Part shown: piece after piece, positions 7,058 through 17,422 of the stretch
How the letters are laid out: each line of letters opens with the position of its first letter
Numbering within the stretch: the stretch's first letter is position 1
Origin: Psychrobacter sp. NZS113
GTDB taxonomy: Bacteria; Pseudomonadota; Gammaproteobacteria; Pseudomonadales; Moraxellaceae
DNA: 64,000 nucleotides
Reading direction: 5' to 3'
NCBI RefSeq assembly: GCF_015864825.1
Contig: NZ_JADYWL010000002.1
Coordinates: 124,001 to 188,000, forward strand
Position numbers and translations under genes: made by a program
The notes under the pieces: model-generated
Databases searched by the model: none
Seen by the model: only the letters and a program-made list of their open reading frames with translations
Told to the model about the DNA's origin: nothing

Positions 7058-9522
7058 CAGTGTTTCACCTTGTTGCATATTAGCGGGCCAATTAAGGGAA
7101 TATCGCCATTGTTACGAGTAGCATCATCGAAAGTCACATAACAAACCTGATTGTCAGGCGTAGTTACTTTAATACGATTATTCGTGGCCTCTAGAGAGTC
7201 TATATAAACCTCGCCATCAAACCCGACCACTGCTGTATCGCCCTTATTTTTCTGAAATAGCACCTCAACCGTACTGCCTATTGGTATAAGCTGCTGCTGC
7301 GGGTCGGTTAAAATAAGTGATGCTGAGCGCACGGGTGCCATATCAAAGTTGACCACCATGCCAGCTTGCTCTGTTGGAGTGGCTTCAATACTGACTTTGT
7401 CGATTTTAATATTGGCAGGCAAGTCCATTGGGTTGATGGCAATTTTGTTTTCTTGGTAAGCATTGAGAGGGGTCACAAGTAGTAAGCCTTTGCTATTGGT
7501 GGTGCCAATCGGGCTATTTTGTAGCAATATTGGCACATCGGCCATGCCATTGGTCGATACCACGGCAAAGCTGCTGTTTACTCGGCGGCTAGGAAACACC
7601 CCGCCACCCATCATCACTAAAGAGCCGGTTGCGCTGCTATAAAAATCGTGGCTATCATCATTGATATTAATACCTGCATTTACTTGCCCATAACGACCAA
7701 GATGCGTTAATTCGGCTACCAAATCGTTATTGTTAGCACTATTACGGGTTTGTGCGCGCCAGCCAGTACCGCCATCATTGGGGGCTGCTTGTGCCACATC
7801 AGCCACAAAAAACGTATCATTGCCCTGTTGTTGCAAGCTACTGCTGGCTGATCCGCGTTCGCCTAGCGCCATAGATGCTCCAATCAGCACGCTATCGTTG
7901 CGCGAGTTCTGTAAATCATGGGTTACATTAACGCTTAGCAGTAAGCGGCGCCCAAAATTTTTGCGCCAGTAGGCACTGGCAAGTTGGGCGTCTTCTTGGT
8001 CTTGGGTGTGGTAGCCAATTTGATTGTAACTTACTCCAAACCCGCCCAGATTGTTTGTATTCAGTCCTACCGAAATACGCTCGCTGCGCTGTGCAAGTGC
8101 AGAACCATACTGGGTGCCAATGTCGCGGTACGTACCCTGCGTGCCTGTGGCATTAAGCCCAATATTAAAGCGATTATTGTGCCATGCATAACTCGCGCTG
8201 TATTGTGTACCTTTTTGGCTATCGGCCTTGTTTGAGTTACTTCGAGTGGCAGAGGTGTGGCTACCTGCCAGTGACGCAAACAGTATGCCGCCAGCCTCTC
8301 CTAACAACCACGTACCACCAATTCCTGCGTTATAAAGACCATCTGTCAGCTCGGCATGAGTTTCTGCCGTAAAGTGGTTGTTCATGCCATAACGCAGTGT
8401 GCTACTGGCGGCAATATCATTGCCATAATCAAAAGATTTTATACCGTAGTTTTTACGCACATGACCAAGCTCAGCCGACCAATCTACTAGCCCTGCTTGT
8501 AATAACTGCGGTGTATTATATAAGGAAAAATCAAGTGTTTGGCTTTGCCCTAAGGCATCCGTCACCACCAACTGCGCTGTACCAGCGCCGCTAAAACTGG
8601 GTGCGGTATTTAGTTCAAAAGGGCCTGCGGGCACATCGCCGCTATATTGTTTGAGGCCATTTACGTAAAGCTCAACAGCTGAAGGCAGTGTGGCTGTACC
8701 AAAAAACGATGGTAATGGTGTGGTGGTTTTATAAGGCTGTAGCGTAAAATTGGTACCTATTTGCAAGCCGCCCAAGCGTGTTGGGCGGGTCCATGACAGC
8801 GCACCCGTTAATATGTCACCGGCCTGAATAGTTATTAACTGGTCTGGAAGCGACTTACGCCAATTGGTGTCTAAGCGTACGGTTTCGGCATCCCAGTGAT
8901 TGCGCCCACTCCATTGGTTATTGGTGGTTGTGAGAGCAGTGCTGCTTAATACTCCTGAGGCATTAAATCCTCGTACCTCTGTATAAGCACTTATACCGGT
9001 ACGGTTGTTCGAGTCATGCGTGCCATAAAGGTTGTAGTTTAGTAGAAGCCCAGGCGAAGCAGTGGCAATAGGGCGTGTGGTACGCTGTGTATTATAGGTA
9101 GTGGTTTTTAAATCTAGCAAACCAATAGGGGCAACAATGTTTACGGTTTGTAGGCGGGCATTGTAGTCTGTATGAACACCCGTTAAACCATTAAGGGCAA
9201 TAGGATTAATGCCTGCTGGTAAAATAAAGCCAAGCTGTTGCAGCACATGGCTACTTGCCCATAATTGGTTATCATCATACATAAAGTGCACTAAGCCCAT
9301 ATTGGTGCCGTTTAGTGTTGTCTCTAAATATAAATCAATCCCTTTTACCATGCTGTTACTGTCAGGGGTTACAGGGTGCTGTGACACCTTTTGATGATTT
9401 GAGCCTGCGGTAGCAACGTTATTTAAGCCTTCCGCTTGGCTGGCAGATGTGGTGACGATATGCAGCGCAATACTAATGAGTAGGGTGGTCCAGCGTGACA
9501 TTGGGTGTTGTCTGATCTCCAT
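7057..9522 (-). CDS. Outer-membrane usher of an archaic (Csu-type) pilus
   Basis: 821 residues, the length of FimD/PapC-family ushers. It starts at 9522, where AAGGTG lies seven bases upstream; a second Met at residue 8 lacks such a site. It has a signal peptide ending near S-Q-A-E-G, then an N-terminal domain that receives chaperone-subunit complexes (residues about 50-180). A long beta-barrel region follows, rich in alternating Asn, Thr, Ser and Tyr, and then C-terminal plug-type domains ending with a Cys pair (C-Y-V-T-F to I-C-N-K). It assembles and exports subunits across the outer membrane. The gene overlaps the chaperone gene by 50 bases and the adhesin gene by one, so translation is coupled. 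Confidence 0.9.
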   Translation of the reverse strand: MEIRQHPMSRWTTLLISIALHIVTTSASQAEGLNNVATAGSNHQKVSQHPVTPDSNSMVKGIDLYLETTLNGTNMGLVHFMYDDNQLWASSHVLQQLGFILPAGINPIALNGLTGVHTDYNARLQTVNIVAPIGLLDLKTTTYNTQRTTRPIATASPGLLLNYNLYGTHDSNNRTGISAYTEVRGFNASGVLSSTALTTTNNQWSGRNHWDAETVRLDTNWRKSLPDQLITIQAGDILTGALSWTRPTRLGGLQIGTNFTLQPYKTTTPLPSFFGTATLPSAVELYVNGLKQYSGDVPAGPFELNTAPSFSGAGTAQLVVTDALGQSQTLDFSLYNTPQLLQAGLVDWSAELGHVRKNYGIKSFDYGNDIAASSTLRYGMNNHFTAETHAELTDGLYNAGIGGTWLLGEAGGILFASLAGSHTSATRSNSNKADSQKGTQYSASYAWHNNRFNIGLNATGTQGTYRDIGTQYGSALAQRSERISVGLNTNNLGGFGVSYNQIGYHTQDQEDAQLASAYWRKNFGRRLLLSVNVTHDLQNSRNDSVLIGASMALGERGSASSSLQQQGNDTFFVADVAQAAPNDGGTGWRAQTRNSANNNDLVAELTHLGRYGQVNAGININDDSHDFYSSATGSLVMMGGGVFPSRRVNSSFAVVSTNGMADVPILLQNSPIGTTNSKGLLLVTPLNAYQENKIAINPMDLPANIKIDKVSIEATPTEQAGMVVNFDMAPVRSASLILTDPQQQLIPIGSTVEVLFQKNKGDTAVVGFDGEVYIDSLEATNNRIKVTTPDNQVCYVTFDDATRNNGDIPLIGPLICNKVKH

Positions 9523-10222
9523 TAATCATCACCTTGAAAGTACCGCTTGTCATCGTATCAAGGGGCAGTTTTAGTGGCCAGCTCATGGTAGCACCCGGTA
9601 AAACATAGCCCAATAAGCCTTTATTGATATCAAGACGTTGGTTATTGCTATCTATAAAATAAAGCCCAGCCAACTGGGCGTGGGCCGCGCCATTATTGCT
9701 AACTTGTAGCAGCGCATCCTCTGTGCCTATCTGCTGCTTAAGATGCCATTGCAATGCTGGACGTGCAGCCGTATTTGATGATTGCACAAACACAGGCAGC
9801 GAGTAGCTCAATACAAATTGCAGGCCATTTTTTTGAGTCGCAGGTTGGGTTGGCAGCTCATCGATTGATAACCGAAAAGCGTCTTCTACTGCGCCTTTCG
9901 GCTGCGTACTAGTACGTATCACTCTAATGAGCTGCTGCTCACCAGGGTTTAGGGTAATCATGGGCGGGCTTGCCAACAGGGCACGCGAAGCGGTAAGTTG
10001 ATTACGATTGTCTTTTTGTGACCAGTGATAAACACGTACTTGCGCATTGACCACATCATCACCAGTATTACTAAGCGTTAATCCACCTGCATTTTGCTGG
10101 GCATGCAAGGTTAACGATATGGGCGACACCTGAAGTCCACTCGCCATTGCTACACCAGATAACAAAAGTAATCCAGCAATCAGTCCTTGCTTTGCAATAT
10201 TTATTGCCCAGTGATTCAGCAT
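9473..10222 (-). CDS. Periplasmic pilus chaperone (PapD/CsuC-like)
   Basis: 249 residues with a signal peptide (hydrophobic stretch to M-A-S-G). The mature protein opens with L-Q-V-S-P-I-S-L and has the immunoglobulin-like fold pattern of PapD chaperones. A conserved segment reads P-P-M-I-T-L-N-P-G-E-Q-Q-L-I-R-V-I-R, the G1-strand region with the subunit-binding Arg. It folds subunits in the periplasm by donor-strand complementation and passes them to the usher encoded next. The start has only a weak upstream GAG, consistent with readthrough from the major subunit gene. Confidence 0.88.
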   Translation of the reverse strand: MLNHWAINIAKQGLIAGLLLLSGVAMASGLQVSPISLTLHAQQNAGGLTLSNTGDDVVNAQVRVYHWSQKDNRNQLTASRALLASPPMITLNPGEQQLIRVIRTSTQPKGAVEDAFRLSIDELPTQPATQKNGLQFVLSYSLPVFVQSSNTAARPALQWHLKQQIGTEDALLQVSNNGAAHAQLAGLYFIDSNNQRLDINKGLLGYVLPGATMSWPLKLPLDTMTSGTFKVMINGDQTTPNVTLDHPTH

Positions 10223-10334
10223 GGTTGGTATTCAACTCAATTGGATTTTTAATGTTTGTACATTGCGCTGAGGGCTGCACCGTCATAGTCATCTTGATAA
10301 CAGCCCTCACTAATCAGTTATTAATACCTATTAA

Positions 10335-10874
10335 TTAATAAATTACTGCAACATTGACCGTATCTGAGTAATCACCAGGTTGTACATCGGTAGTAGAGGT
10401 AACAGTTGCAAACACCGTATGGGTGTTGGCGCTTGCTGCCAAACCGGCACCAATGCCTGACACGCCGTTACCTGCAGCCTCAAGTGTTGCGGTATTTCCC
10501 CATGCATCGCCAGCGGCTGCTTGGGTCAATTGGTAGCTCACGGTATCACTGCCTGGGCCTGTCATGGTGCCTGCCCCTAAAGTATTGCTGTTAGATGGCG
10601 TTAAGTTGACAGCATATGGTGCATTTTTAGAACACGTCACAGCAATAGCTGCTGCAGATGATTGTTCGCCAATGGTGGCTGAAGCAGTACCTGCGGCATG
10701 GCTCCCAAAATTAATGTCTTGAGTGGTTGGGCTTGCGACAACAGCGCAAACTGAGGTAATGGTGAGATTGACATTGAAAGAGCCATTAGCCGTTGCTGCA
10801 TTGGCTGATGAAACCGCTACTAAGCCACTAACAGCCAATAATGTGATGGTAGACACGTATTTGTTTAACTGCAT
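10335..10874 (-). CDS. Major pilin of the archaic pilus (spore coat U domain)
   Basis: 179 residues with a clear signal peptide (hydrophobic core, cleavage after S-A-N-A) and a single SCPU domain: V-C-A-V-V near the N-terminus, a second Cys in T-C-S-K-N-A-P-Y, and a C-terminal strand D-T-V-N-V-A-V-I-Y. It resembles CsuA/B-type pilins, which polymerise by donor-strand exchange. It is the first gene of the minus-strand operon, with GGAGG just before the ATG, consistent with high expression of the rod subunit. Its C-terminal half resembles that of the tip adhesin (both have a C-x-x-N-A-P-Y segment and the G-x-G-x-x-Q/A pattern). Confidence 0.88.
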   Translation of the reverse strand: MQLNKYVSTITLLAVSGLVAVSSANAATANGSFNVNLTITSVCAVVASPTTQDINFGSHAAGTASATIGEQSSAAAIAVTCSKNAPYAVNLTPSNSNTLGAGTMTGPGSDTVSYQLTQAAAGDAWGNTATLEAAGNGVSGIGAGLAASANTHTVFATVTSTTDVQPGDYSDTVNVAVIY

Positions 10875-11562
10875 GGTAAGCCTCCAAAAGTACGTTTATA
10901 AGCACTTTTATTACCACCTTAACGCAATATAGCAAAGCAGGTGATAACCTCCAATATTGCTAGTAAGCCTTGCCTACAAGGTGAAATAAACACTGCATAT
11001 ATTCAGGTAAATAAATGAACAAATTTTGTTACTTAATTATTACATGAATTATATTTTATTGCACTATAAATGTTAAGTTTTAGTTGCCATTATATATCTA
11101 TTCTTTATATTTAATAATAAGAATATAACAACATTGAATGATATATATATGAAAGATAGAACGATGCTTATTTGAATGATCACTAGCTACTAATCACTTA
11201 CAGTATATAGGTAACTGCGTATCGATAATAAAATTGTGCCATAGAAAATAGTGCAGACAAGCTATTAACAAAGCTGTACTTTTAATGATTATGGAATTTG
11301 CAAAAAACCACTATGTTTTGCCTGGATAAATACCATAAAAGATGGGTTGAGTAAATCAAAACTCCTACAGTTTTCTGCACAATAATGAACATAATTTTAT
11401 CTTTTTGCCGCTTTACGAGTGTTTTTAATAGGAATCAGAGAGTATTGTGTTTTGTGTTGTGCTTATTAGTAAAGTAAGACAATTAATTTTATGCATAAAT
11501 AGCAATGGGGGTGTTAAAACCCTAATATTAAGCCCCTTACCTAGATAAAAACATGCGAGCGC
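10875..11562. other. Long AT-rich intergenic region upstream of the pilus operon
   Basis: About 690 bases with no credible coding frame on either strand. It must carry the promoter of the leftward pilus operon and receives transcription from the arc operon up to the terminator at its right end. It is strikingly AT-rich around 11020-11150 (runs such as TATATATCT and TTTATATTTAA), which would suit a silenced, environmentally regulated fimbrial promoter. No specific operator is recognised. Confidence 0.5.
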
Positions 11563-11605
11563 AAAAGCCTTTCAAGCTATGAAGTATAAAGCTTGAAAGG
11601 CTTTT
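11563..11605 (-). terminator. Terminator downstream of arcC
   Basis: A perfect 16-bp inverted repeat (AAAAGCCTTTCAAGCT at 11563-11578, complement at 11590-11605) with an 11-base loop and T-tracts on both sides, about 190 bases after the arcC stop. It can work in both directions; for the leftward arc transcript the tail is TTTTG. Confidence 0.8.
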
Positions 11606-11796
11606 TTGTGTTTTTAGGATGGTGGATTACTCTTGTTGACCTAGGCTGTCAAACCTATAGACATTCATTTGGAAAATTTTAGTCATACAACCTGACGATC
11701 ATAATCAAACCACTTATAGCAGACTGATGAGCCGGTTATTTTGGGAACGACTCAAAAAATATTGTATATCGTAAAACTACAGATGCAATCGAGGGT

Positions 11797-12750
11797 TTAC
11801 TCTGTGTTCTTCGGAGATACAGCGGCATATGTGAGGCCTTCGTACTCCATTGAAACACGAGTACCGCCACCTCCCTCAAGTGTCTGACCAATATTGGTCA
11901 GTGAGCCGATGATGGCGGTGTTTCCAGTCGCACGCGCAAACTCGCAAGCCGCTGCAACTTTTGGCCCCATAGAGCCCGCAGGAAGATCAAACTCACTTAA
12001 AGCGTCTGGGTGTGCCTGCAAGATGCTTCGTTGTTTGTCAGTTCCAAAGTCTGTATAAACATACGCCACATCCGTGGCAATCACCAATAACTCACATTTA
12101 AGGCTGCGGGCAAGTAAGGATGCGCACAAATCTTTATCGATTACTGCCTCGACCCCTTGCAAACAGCCATCTTCATCAAATGCCGTTGGGATACCACCTC
12201 CGCCTGCACAGATAACAATCGCACCTTTTTCAAGTAGCCACTGTATGGGTTTTAGCTCAAATATTTTTTTGGGCTTAGGGCTTGCAACCACTCGCCTAAA
12301 ATATTGACCATCGGCTTTAACAACCCAGCCTTTTTGCGCACTTAGCTTTTCTGCTTCCTTTTTTGAGTATACAGGGCCAATAGGCTTGGTTGGATTGTTA
12401 AAAGCAGGGTCTTTACGGTCGACTTCTACTTGAGTGAGTAGGGTAGCAATGGATGAGTCTCTCGGCAGGACATTCCCAAGCTCTTGCTCGATGATGTAGC
12501 CAATCATACCTTCCGTTTCTGCGCCCAAAACGTCTAATGGGTAAGTATCGACTTCAGTGTAAGCCGCGCCTTGCAACGCAAGCAAACCGACTTGGGGGCC
12601 ATTACCGTGAGCAATGACTAACTCGTTACCCTCCGTAACCTTGCTGATTTGTTCAACGGCAGTCTTGATGTTTTGGCGTTGGTTTTGAGCAGATAACGGC
12701 TCTCCACGTTTTAATAAAGCATTACCACCTAAGGCAATTAGTAACCTCAT
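11797..12750 (-). CDS. arcC: Carbamate kinase
   Basis: 317 residues, normal length. The N-terminus [14 protein letters not shown] is the phosphate-binding start of the amino-acid-kinase fold. The Gly-rich segment I-C-A-G-G-G-G-I-P and the later D-K-D-L-C-A-S-L-L segment are typical of carbamate kinases. The enzyme converts carbamoyl phosphate and ADP to ATP, CO2 and ammonia, the energy-yielding step of the arginine deiminase pathway. It is the last gene of arcDABC, 66 bases after arcB, and is followed by a strong terminator. It acts in the cytoplasm. Confidence 0.95.
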   Translation of the reverse strand: MRLLIALGGNALLKRGEPLSAQNQRQNIKTAVEQISKVTEGNELVIAHGNGPQVGLLALQGAAYTEVDTYPLDVLGAETEGMIGYIIEQELGNVLPRDSSIATLLTQVEVDRKDPAFNNPTKPIGPVYSKKEAEKLSAQKGWVVKADGQYFRRVVASPKPKKIFELKPIQWLLEKGAIVICAGGGGIPTAFDEDGCLQGVEAVIDKDLCASLLARSLKCELLVIATDVAYVYTDFGTDKQRSILQAHPDALSEFDLPAGSMGPKVAAACEFARATGNTAIIGSLTNIGQTLEGGGGTRVSMEYEGLTYAAVSPKNTE

Positions 12751-12816
12751 GATATTTTCCTACGCATTGTCTTCAGTTAACGTCATATCAGTAGCACGCG
12801 TTGCTAATGTGATACA

Positions 12817-13827
12817 TTAGATATTACCAAGCGCAGAAACTAGAACGGCTTTAATCGTATGCATACGGTTTTCGGCTTGCTCAAATGCGATGTTGTAAGG
12901 TGATTCAAATACCTCTTCGGTCACTTCGATACCATTTGCGAGCTGTGGGTATTTTTCAGTGATTTTTTTACCAACCTCGGTATCTGAATTATGAAAAGCG
13001 GGCAAACAATGCATAAATTTTACTTTTGGATTACCAGTGGCTTTTATCAGATCCATATTGACTTGATAAGCCATTAGCGCATCGATTCGCTCAGCCCAGC
13101 TCTCAATAGGCTCACCCATCGATACCCATACGTCGGTATGAATAAAATCAACCTCTTTTGCTGCCGTTTTTACATCTTCGGTGATGGTAAGACGCGCACC
13201 TGATGCTTTGGCAAAGTCTGCACAAGTGGCTAAAAAGTCTGCTGCAGGCCATAAGTCTTTAGGGGCGCAAAGGCGTACATCCATACCCATCTTAGCACCC
13301 ATTAAATATAATGAGCGGCCCATATTATTACGTGCATCACCAAAATAAGCATATTTAATCTGATGGATTGATTTATCGGTATGCTCACGCATGGTCATTA
13401 CGTCTGCTAGCATTTGTGTGGGATGAAACTCATTCGTTAGTCCATTAAAGACAGGAATATCCGCATATTCTGCTAACTCATTGACAATTTTTTGACCGAA
13501 CCCGCGATACTCGATGGCATCATACATACGGCTCAACACACGAGCGGTGTCTTTCATGCTCTCTTTGTAGCCTATTTGTGATGAGTTCGGGCCAATAAAC
13601 GTCACATTGGCACCTTGGTCATATGCCGCTACTTCAAAAGCACAACGAGTGCGGGTTGAGGTCTTCTCAAAGATCAGCGCAATGTTTTTGCCCAAAAGGT
13701 GTTTTTGTTCTGTGCCCGAGTATTTTGCTCTTTTTAGGTCACGAGCCATATCCAAAAGATACGTAAGCTCGCGTTCACTATGATGCATAAGACTCAGTAG
13801 ATCACGGTTGTGAAGATTGAAACTCAT
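12817..13827 (-). CDS. arcB: Ornithine carbamoyltransferase, catabolic
   Basis: 336 residues. The carbamoyl-phosphate-binding motif S-T-R-T-R is at residues 57-61 and the H-C-L-P motif at 273-276. The length and the C-terminal region match ArcB-type catabolic enzymes rather than the shorter ArgF. In the arginine deiminase pathway it splits citrulline with phosphate into ornithine and carbamoyl phosphate, which feeds ArcC. It lies between arcA and arcC in one leftward operon, with 89 bases to arcA. Confidence 0.95.
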   Translation of the reverse strand: MSFNLHNRDLLSLMHHSERELTYLLDMARDLKRAKYSGTEQKHLLGKNIALIFEKTSTRTRCAFEVAAYDQGANVTFIGPNSSQIGYKESMKDTARVLSRMYDAIEYRGFGQKIVNELAEYADIPVFNGLTNEFHPTQMLADVMTMREHTDKSIHQIKYAYFGDARNNMGRSLYLMGAKMGMDVRLCAPKDLWPAADFLATCADFAKASGARLTITEDVKTAAKEVDFIHTDVWVSMGEPIESWAERIDALMAYQVNMDLIKATGNPKVKFMHCLPAFHNSDTEVGKKITEKYPQLANGIEVTEEVFESPYNIAFEQAENRMHTIKAVLVSALGNI

Positions 13828-13916
13828 GATGGTTCCTTAATTTTTAGTATGTGTTTATTTTGGATGGACTATCACTGTATTTGGCACCGCTATGAGCAGG
13901 TAGGGTTCAATATGCC

Positions 13917-15161
13917 CTAATCCGTTGGATCGCGAATGATAGGACAAGTCATGCAGTGACCACCGCCACGGCCACGGCCCAGCTCGGAGCTTGGAATCGT
14001 AATCACTTCAATGCCTTGTTTACGCAGTAACGTGTTGGTATAAGTATTGCGGTCATAAGAGATGACAACGCCTGGCTCAAGGGCAAGGACATTGTTACCA
14101 TCATCCCATTGCTCTCGCTCAACTTCGTAGCTATTGCCGCCTGTTTCGACCACTCTTAATTTGTCGACCCTTGCGGCTTCTTCTATCACTTTCAAAAAAT
14201 GTCTGTCATCTTCGCGCACATCTATACCGTGTGGCTTGCTTTCATCAGGACGAATATGAAAGGTCGTAATATGATCTGTCACTGCCGGAAACACGTTGAC
14301 CAAATCAATATCGCAAAACGTAAACACGGTGTCCAAATGCATTGCAGAACGTTGCTTAGGTAGGGCCGCTACGATGACATGGTCAACCGAACCATCGATG
14401 AATAAAGTTTTGGCCAGTCTGGTAATCGCTTGTTGTGACGTTCGCTCACCCATACCAATCAGCACGGTTTTGTTGCCGATAGGCATGACATCACCACCTT
14501 CTAAACTACAGCCACTGAGATCTTCTTCAGTGTCATCCATCCAAATTTTGAAATCAGCGCCTTTAAAGTCTGGATGAAATTTATAAATAGCAGAAATTAG
14601 CAGCGTTTCTTGCTGGCGAGCGGGCCAATACATCGGGTTAAGCGTCACACCGCCATATATCCAATTTGAAGAATCACGAGGGAACTGAGTGTTTGGCAGT
14701 GGTGGCAATACAAACTCAGTCGTACCTGACAGTGCGGATAATTTTTTGAGTGACGCCCCAATATCATTCGGTAACTCTTCAGTGGTGACGCCGCCAATTA
14801 AAAACGAGGACAGTTTCTTGTGCTCAAGTTTGGTCAACCAATCTCTCACTTCGCCAGCCAATAAAGTACCGACGTGATTATCAGTGATTTTGTGATCCAT
14901 AATCCACTGCATGGCATCGTTATTATCAAGGGTTTGTGCAAGCAGTTGATGCATCTCAACCACCTCAATATCGCGATCTCGCATCTTTGTGACCATATCA
15001 TAATGATCACTTTTGGCCTTGCTCACCCACATGACATCATCAAATAATAAGTCATCACAGTTTTGCGGTGTCAGTCTTTGATGGGCAAGACCTGGAGAGC
15101 ACACCATAACTTTATGTAATTTACCGACTTCTGAATGAACACCTAAAGACTTGTCAGACAT
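13917..15161 (-). CDS. arcA: Arginine deiminase
   Basis: 414 residues, full length. The C-terminal motif [10 protein letters not shown] is at 399-408, with Cys403 the expected nucleophile. The N-terminal part has the F-x-R-D-S segment (F-P-R-D-S-S-N-W-I) of guanidine-modifying enzymes, and the H-L-D-T-V-F-T segment supplies the catalytic His and Asp. It hydrolyses arginine to citrulline and ammonia in the cytoplasm, giving ATP under low oxygen and raising pH. It follows arcD and precedes arcB in the operon. Confidence 0.96.
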   Translation of the reverse strand: MSDKSLGVHSEVGKLHKVMVCSPGLAHQRLTPQNCDDLLFDDVMWVSKAKSDHYDMVTKMRDRDIEVVEMHQLLAQTLDNNDAMQWIMDHKITDNHVGTLLAGEVRDWLTKLEHKKLSSFLIGGVTTEELPNDIGASLKKLSALSGTTEFVLPPLPNTQFPRDSSNWIYGGVTLNPMYWPARQQETLLISAIYKFHPDFKGADFKIWMDDTEEDLSGCSLEGGDVMPIGNKTVLIGMGERTSQQAITRLAKTLFIDGSVDHVIVAALPKQRSAMHLDTVFTFCDIDLVNVFPAVTDHITTFHIRPDESKPHGIDVREDDRHFLKVIEEAARVDKLRVVETGGNSYEVEREQWDDGNNVLALEPGVVISYDRNTYTNTLLRKQGIEVITIPSSELGRGRGGGHCMTCPIIRDPTD

Positions 15162-15302
15162 TTTTGTATCCTTATGCGGTTTGGGTGCAAGTATCTCACC
15201 ACTGTTTAGAGGACGAACAATCTGAAAAAAGCAACTGATATGAAAATTACGACGAACGGTTTTTTGTGATTACAAATGAAAGCGCTTTATTTAGTATGGT
15301 CA

Positions 15303-16739
15303 CTACAAGCTTAACGTACCGCTGTACAGGCCATAGGCTGCATAGATGGCACTGATAGTAATGACTGCAAGCACCACTTTTTCGGCTGTATTGAACAGCT
15401 GATACTTGTGCTCTCTACGTGCTTTTATATAGAGAACCACGCCAGGAAGATACAATAAAGCGGATAGTAAAAAGTACTGAATACCGGCTGCATACAACAG
15501 CCAAACACTATAAAACAGTGCGGTTACCCCAATAACAATGTCTTTTTTGGCGCTCTCGGATGCTTTGTAACCCTCTTTGCGATAGGCCACCAAAAATCCA
15601 TAAGCGGCAGAAAAGAAATAGGGAATCAAAATCATGGAAGTGGACAGATAAAAAATATTGTTATAAGTGCTTTTACTAAAGTAGGTGATGATTAAGAATA
15701 ACTGTGTCGCTGCAGAAGACACCAATAGTGCATTTACCGGCACATCAACGGCATTTGTTTTATAAAAGAACGTCGGCATGGTTTCGTCTTTGGCGGCAAC
15801 GAACAAAACTTCGGCGCAGAATAGCGTCCAAGCCAATAAACCACCGAGCAGCGAGACGACCAAACCGACTGAGATAAAGGTCGCGCCCCACGGGCCAACG
15901 GCATACTCTAGCAAATAAGCCATCGACGGGTTTTTCATCGCTGCAAGCTCAGGGAGTGATCTAACACCCATTGCCAAAAAGTTAACCAGCATTAATAGCA
16001 CTAACGTAAAAATGAACCCCAATACGGTGGCTTTGCCAATATCAGATCGTTTTTTGGCGCGTGCAGAATACACACTGGCCCCTTCAATACCAATAAATAC
16101 CCATACCGTCACCATCATCATGTTTTTAACTTGATCAGGGACTGACCCTAGATCCGTCTCTCTGCCCCAAAAGTCGCTATTAAACAGATCCATATTAAAG
16201 ACCGTAAAAATAATGACAATAAAGGTGAACAGCGGTATCACTTTAGCGATGGTGATCAACGTATTGACTGAAGTAGCCGTCTGGATACCTTTAGTAATCA
16301 TGAAGTTGTATGCCCACAATAATACAGAGGCACCCACCAATGCAGTTAGGGTATTACCATCTCCAAACACATTAAAAAAATAACCCAGCGTACTAAATAT
16401 CAGCACGTAGTAACTGACGTTGCCCAACCAAGCAGAGAGCCAGTAACCCCATGCAGAGTTGAAACCCATATAGTTACCAAAACCTGCCTGCGCGTAGGCA
16501 TAGACCCCGCTGTCAAGCTCAGGTTTGCGATGTGCTAAATTTTGGAATACGAAGGCAAGCATCAGCATGCCAACGCCAGTGATTACCCAGCCAATCAATG
16601 AGGCACCAGGGCTTGCGGTTTCAGCGATGTTTTGCGGTAATGAAAAGATACCACCGCCTATCATAGAGCCTACGACAAGGGCAATGAGTGCGGTAAAGTT
16701 TAGATTTTTCTCAGATGGATTATGCGTTGTTTCAGACAT
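15303..16739 (-). CDS. arcD: Arginine:ornithine antiporter
   Basis: 478 residues with about twelve to thirteen hydrophobic segments, an APC-superfamily basic amino-acid/polyamine antiporter. The first segment holds the family signature G-S-M-I-G-G-G-I-F-S-L-P near residues 21-32. It exchanges external arginine for the ornithine made by ArcB, so the pathway costs no transport energy. It is the first gene of arcDABC, the same order as in Pseudomonas, with 141 bases to arcA. In Pseudomonas this operon is induced by low oxygen through an FNR-type regulator; no clean TTGAT-N4-ATCAA site was found upstream here, so regulation is open. Confidence 0.93.
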   Translation of the reverse strand: MSETTHNPSEKNLNFTALIALVVGSMIGGGIFSLPQNIAETASPGASLIGWVITGVGMLMLAFVFQNLAHRKPELDSGVYAYAQAGFGNYMGFNSAWGYWLSAWLGNVSYYVLIFSTLGYFFNVFGDGNTLTALVGASVLLWAYNFMITKGIQTATSVNTLITIAKVIPLFTFIVIIFTVFNMDLFNSDFWGRETDLGSVPDQVKNMMMVTVWVFIGIEGASVYSARAKKRSDIGKATVLGFIFTLVLLMLVNFLAMGVRSLPELAAMKNPSMAYLLEYAVGPWGATFISVGLVVSLLGGLLAWTLFCAEVLFVAAKDETMPTFFYKTNAVDVPVNALLVSSAATQLFLIITYFSKSTYNNIFYLSTSMILIPYFFSAAYGFLVAYRKEGYKASESAKKDIVIGVTALFYSVWLLYAAGIQYFLLSALLYLPGVVLYIKARREHKYQLFNTAEKVVLAVITISAIYAAYGLYSGTLSL

Positions 16740-17123
16740 GGTGAAGACCTTTTATTCTCTAATTGAGAAATATATGAAAGCAACAAAATAGATTTGGTCT
16801 TGAAGAATACTTAAAAACAGTGTTTAATATATGGAAACTCCACAATATTAGCATGGAATATCATAGTTTTGTTAGCTCAATGGCCATCATTAAAAATATT
16901 TATGTATCTATACCAGTTAAATGACTGTGATAACTCATGATGAAAAAATTTGCTATGGCAGTAGGTTTTTTACAACTAGTAGCCTGAGTCGGTCAAAAAA
17001 CTTGCAGAGATATATTAAACGAATCATAGGATGCTCAAAATAAATGCAGTTTATGATGGTGTATTGGGGTGGTATCGAGTACCATAACCACAATATAATT
17101 ATGGATTTATTGGTATTTCTTAC
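16740..17123. other. Intergenic region upstream of arcD
   Basis: About 380 bases holding the leftward arcD promoter. No convincing gene: a 92-codon frame on the minus strand (16953-17231) has no recognisable product, overlaps the insertion relic to the right and was not accepted. No FNR box or terminator is recognised. Confidence 0.4.
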
Positions 17124-17349
17124 TAGGTCGTGTCCTAATCGGCCCAATATCTGATGAATCAACTGTATGCCGAATATCTTATATAAATCACTCACCATTC
17201 CGCCTTGGTGTAGAAATTGTCTTGTATCCACACAGCGCCAATATTGCCAGTCATCGTGATCAACACGAGATGTGCATGATCTGATTTCCTATATTCAACA
17301 CGCCCTATACTAAAAAATCATTAAAATTTCAAATTGAGGACATGCCCTA
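17124..17349. mobile_element. Insertion-sequence relic or MITE with IS5-like ends
   Basis: TAGGTCGTGTCCTAAT at 17124-17139 and, on the minus strand, TAGGGCATGTCCTCAAT from 17349 to 17333 face each other as imperfect terminal inverted repeats (about 14 matches with one gap). The 226-base interval holds no intact transposase. Another end-like motif (minus strand, TAGGGCGTGTTGAAT near 17308) lies inside, suggesting nested events. The family guess (IS5-like) comes from the look of the ends only. Confidence 0.4.
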
Positions 17350-17422
17350 ATACGGTTAAAAGACGTATGGGCTGGTTATTTTCTGTTTTATTTCCGCATA
17401 TAAATAATATATAGGAACCGTT

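Noticed and set aside
16740-16920. Possible FNR/ANR site upstream of arcD (TTGTTAGCTCAA near 16867)
   Set aside because: Half-site spacing is too short for TTGAT-N4-ATCAA, so it was not called.
16953-17231. A 92-codon frame on the minus strand in the arcD upstream region
   Set aside because: No recognisable product, no clear ribosome-binding site, and it overlaps the insertion relic; treated as non-coding.
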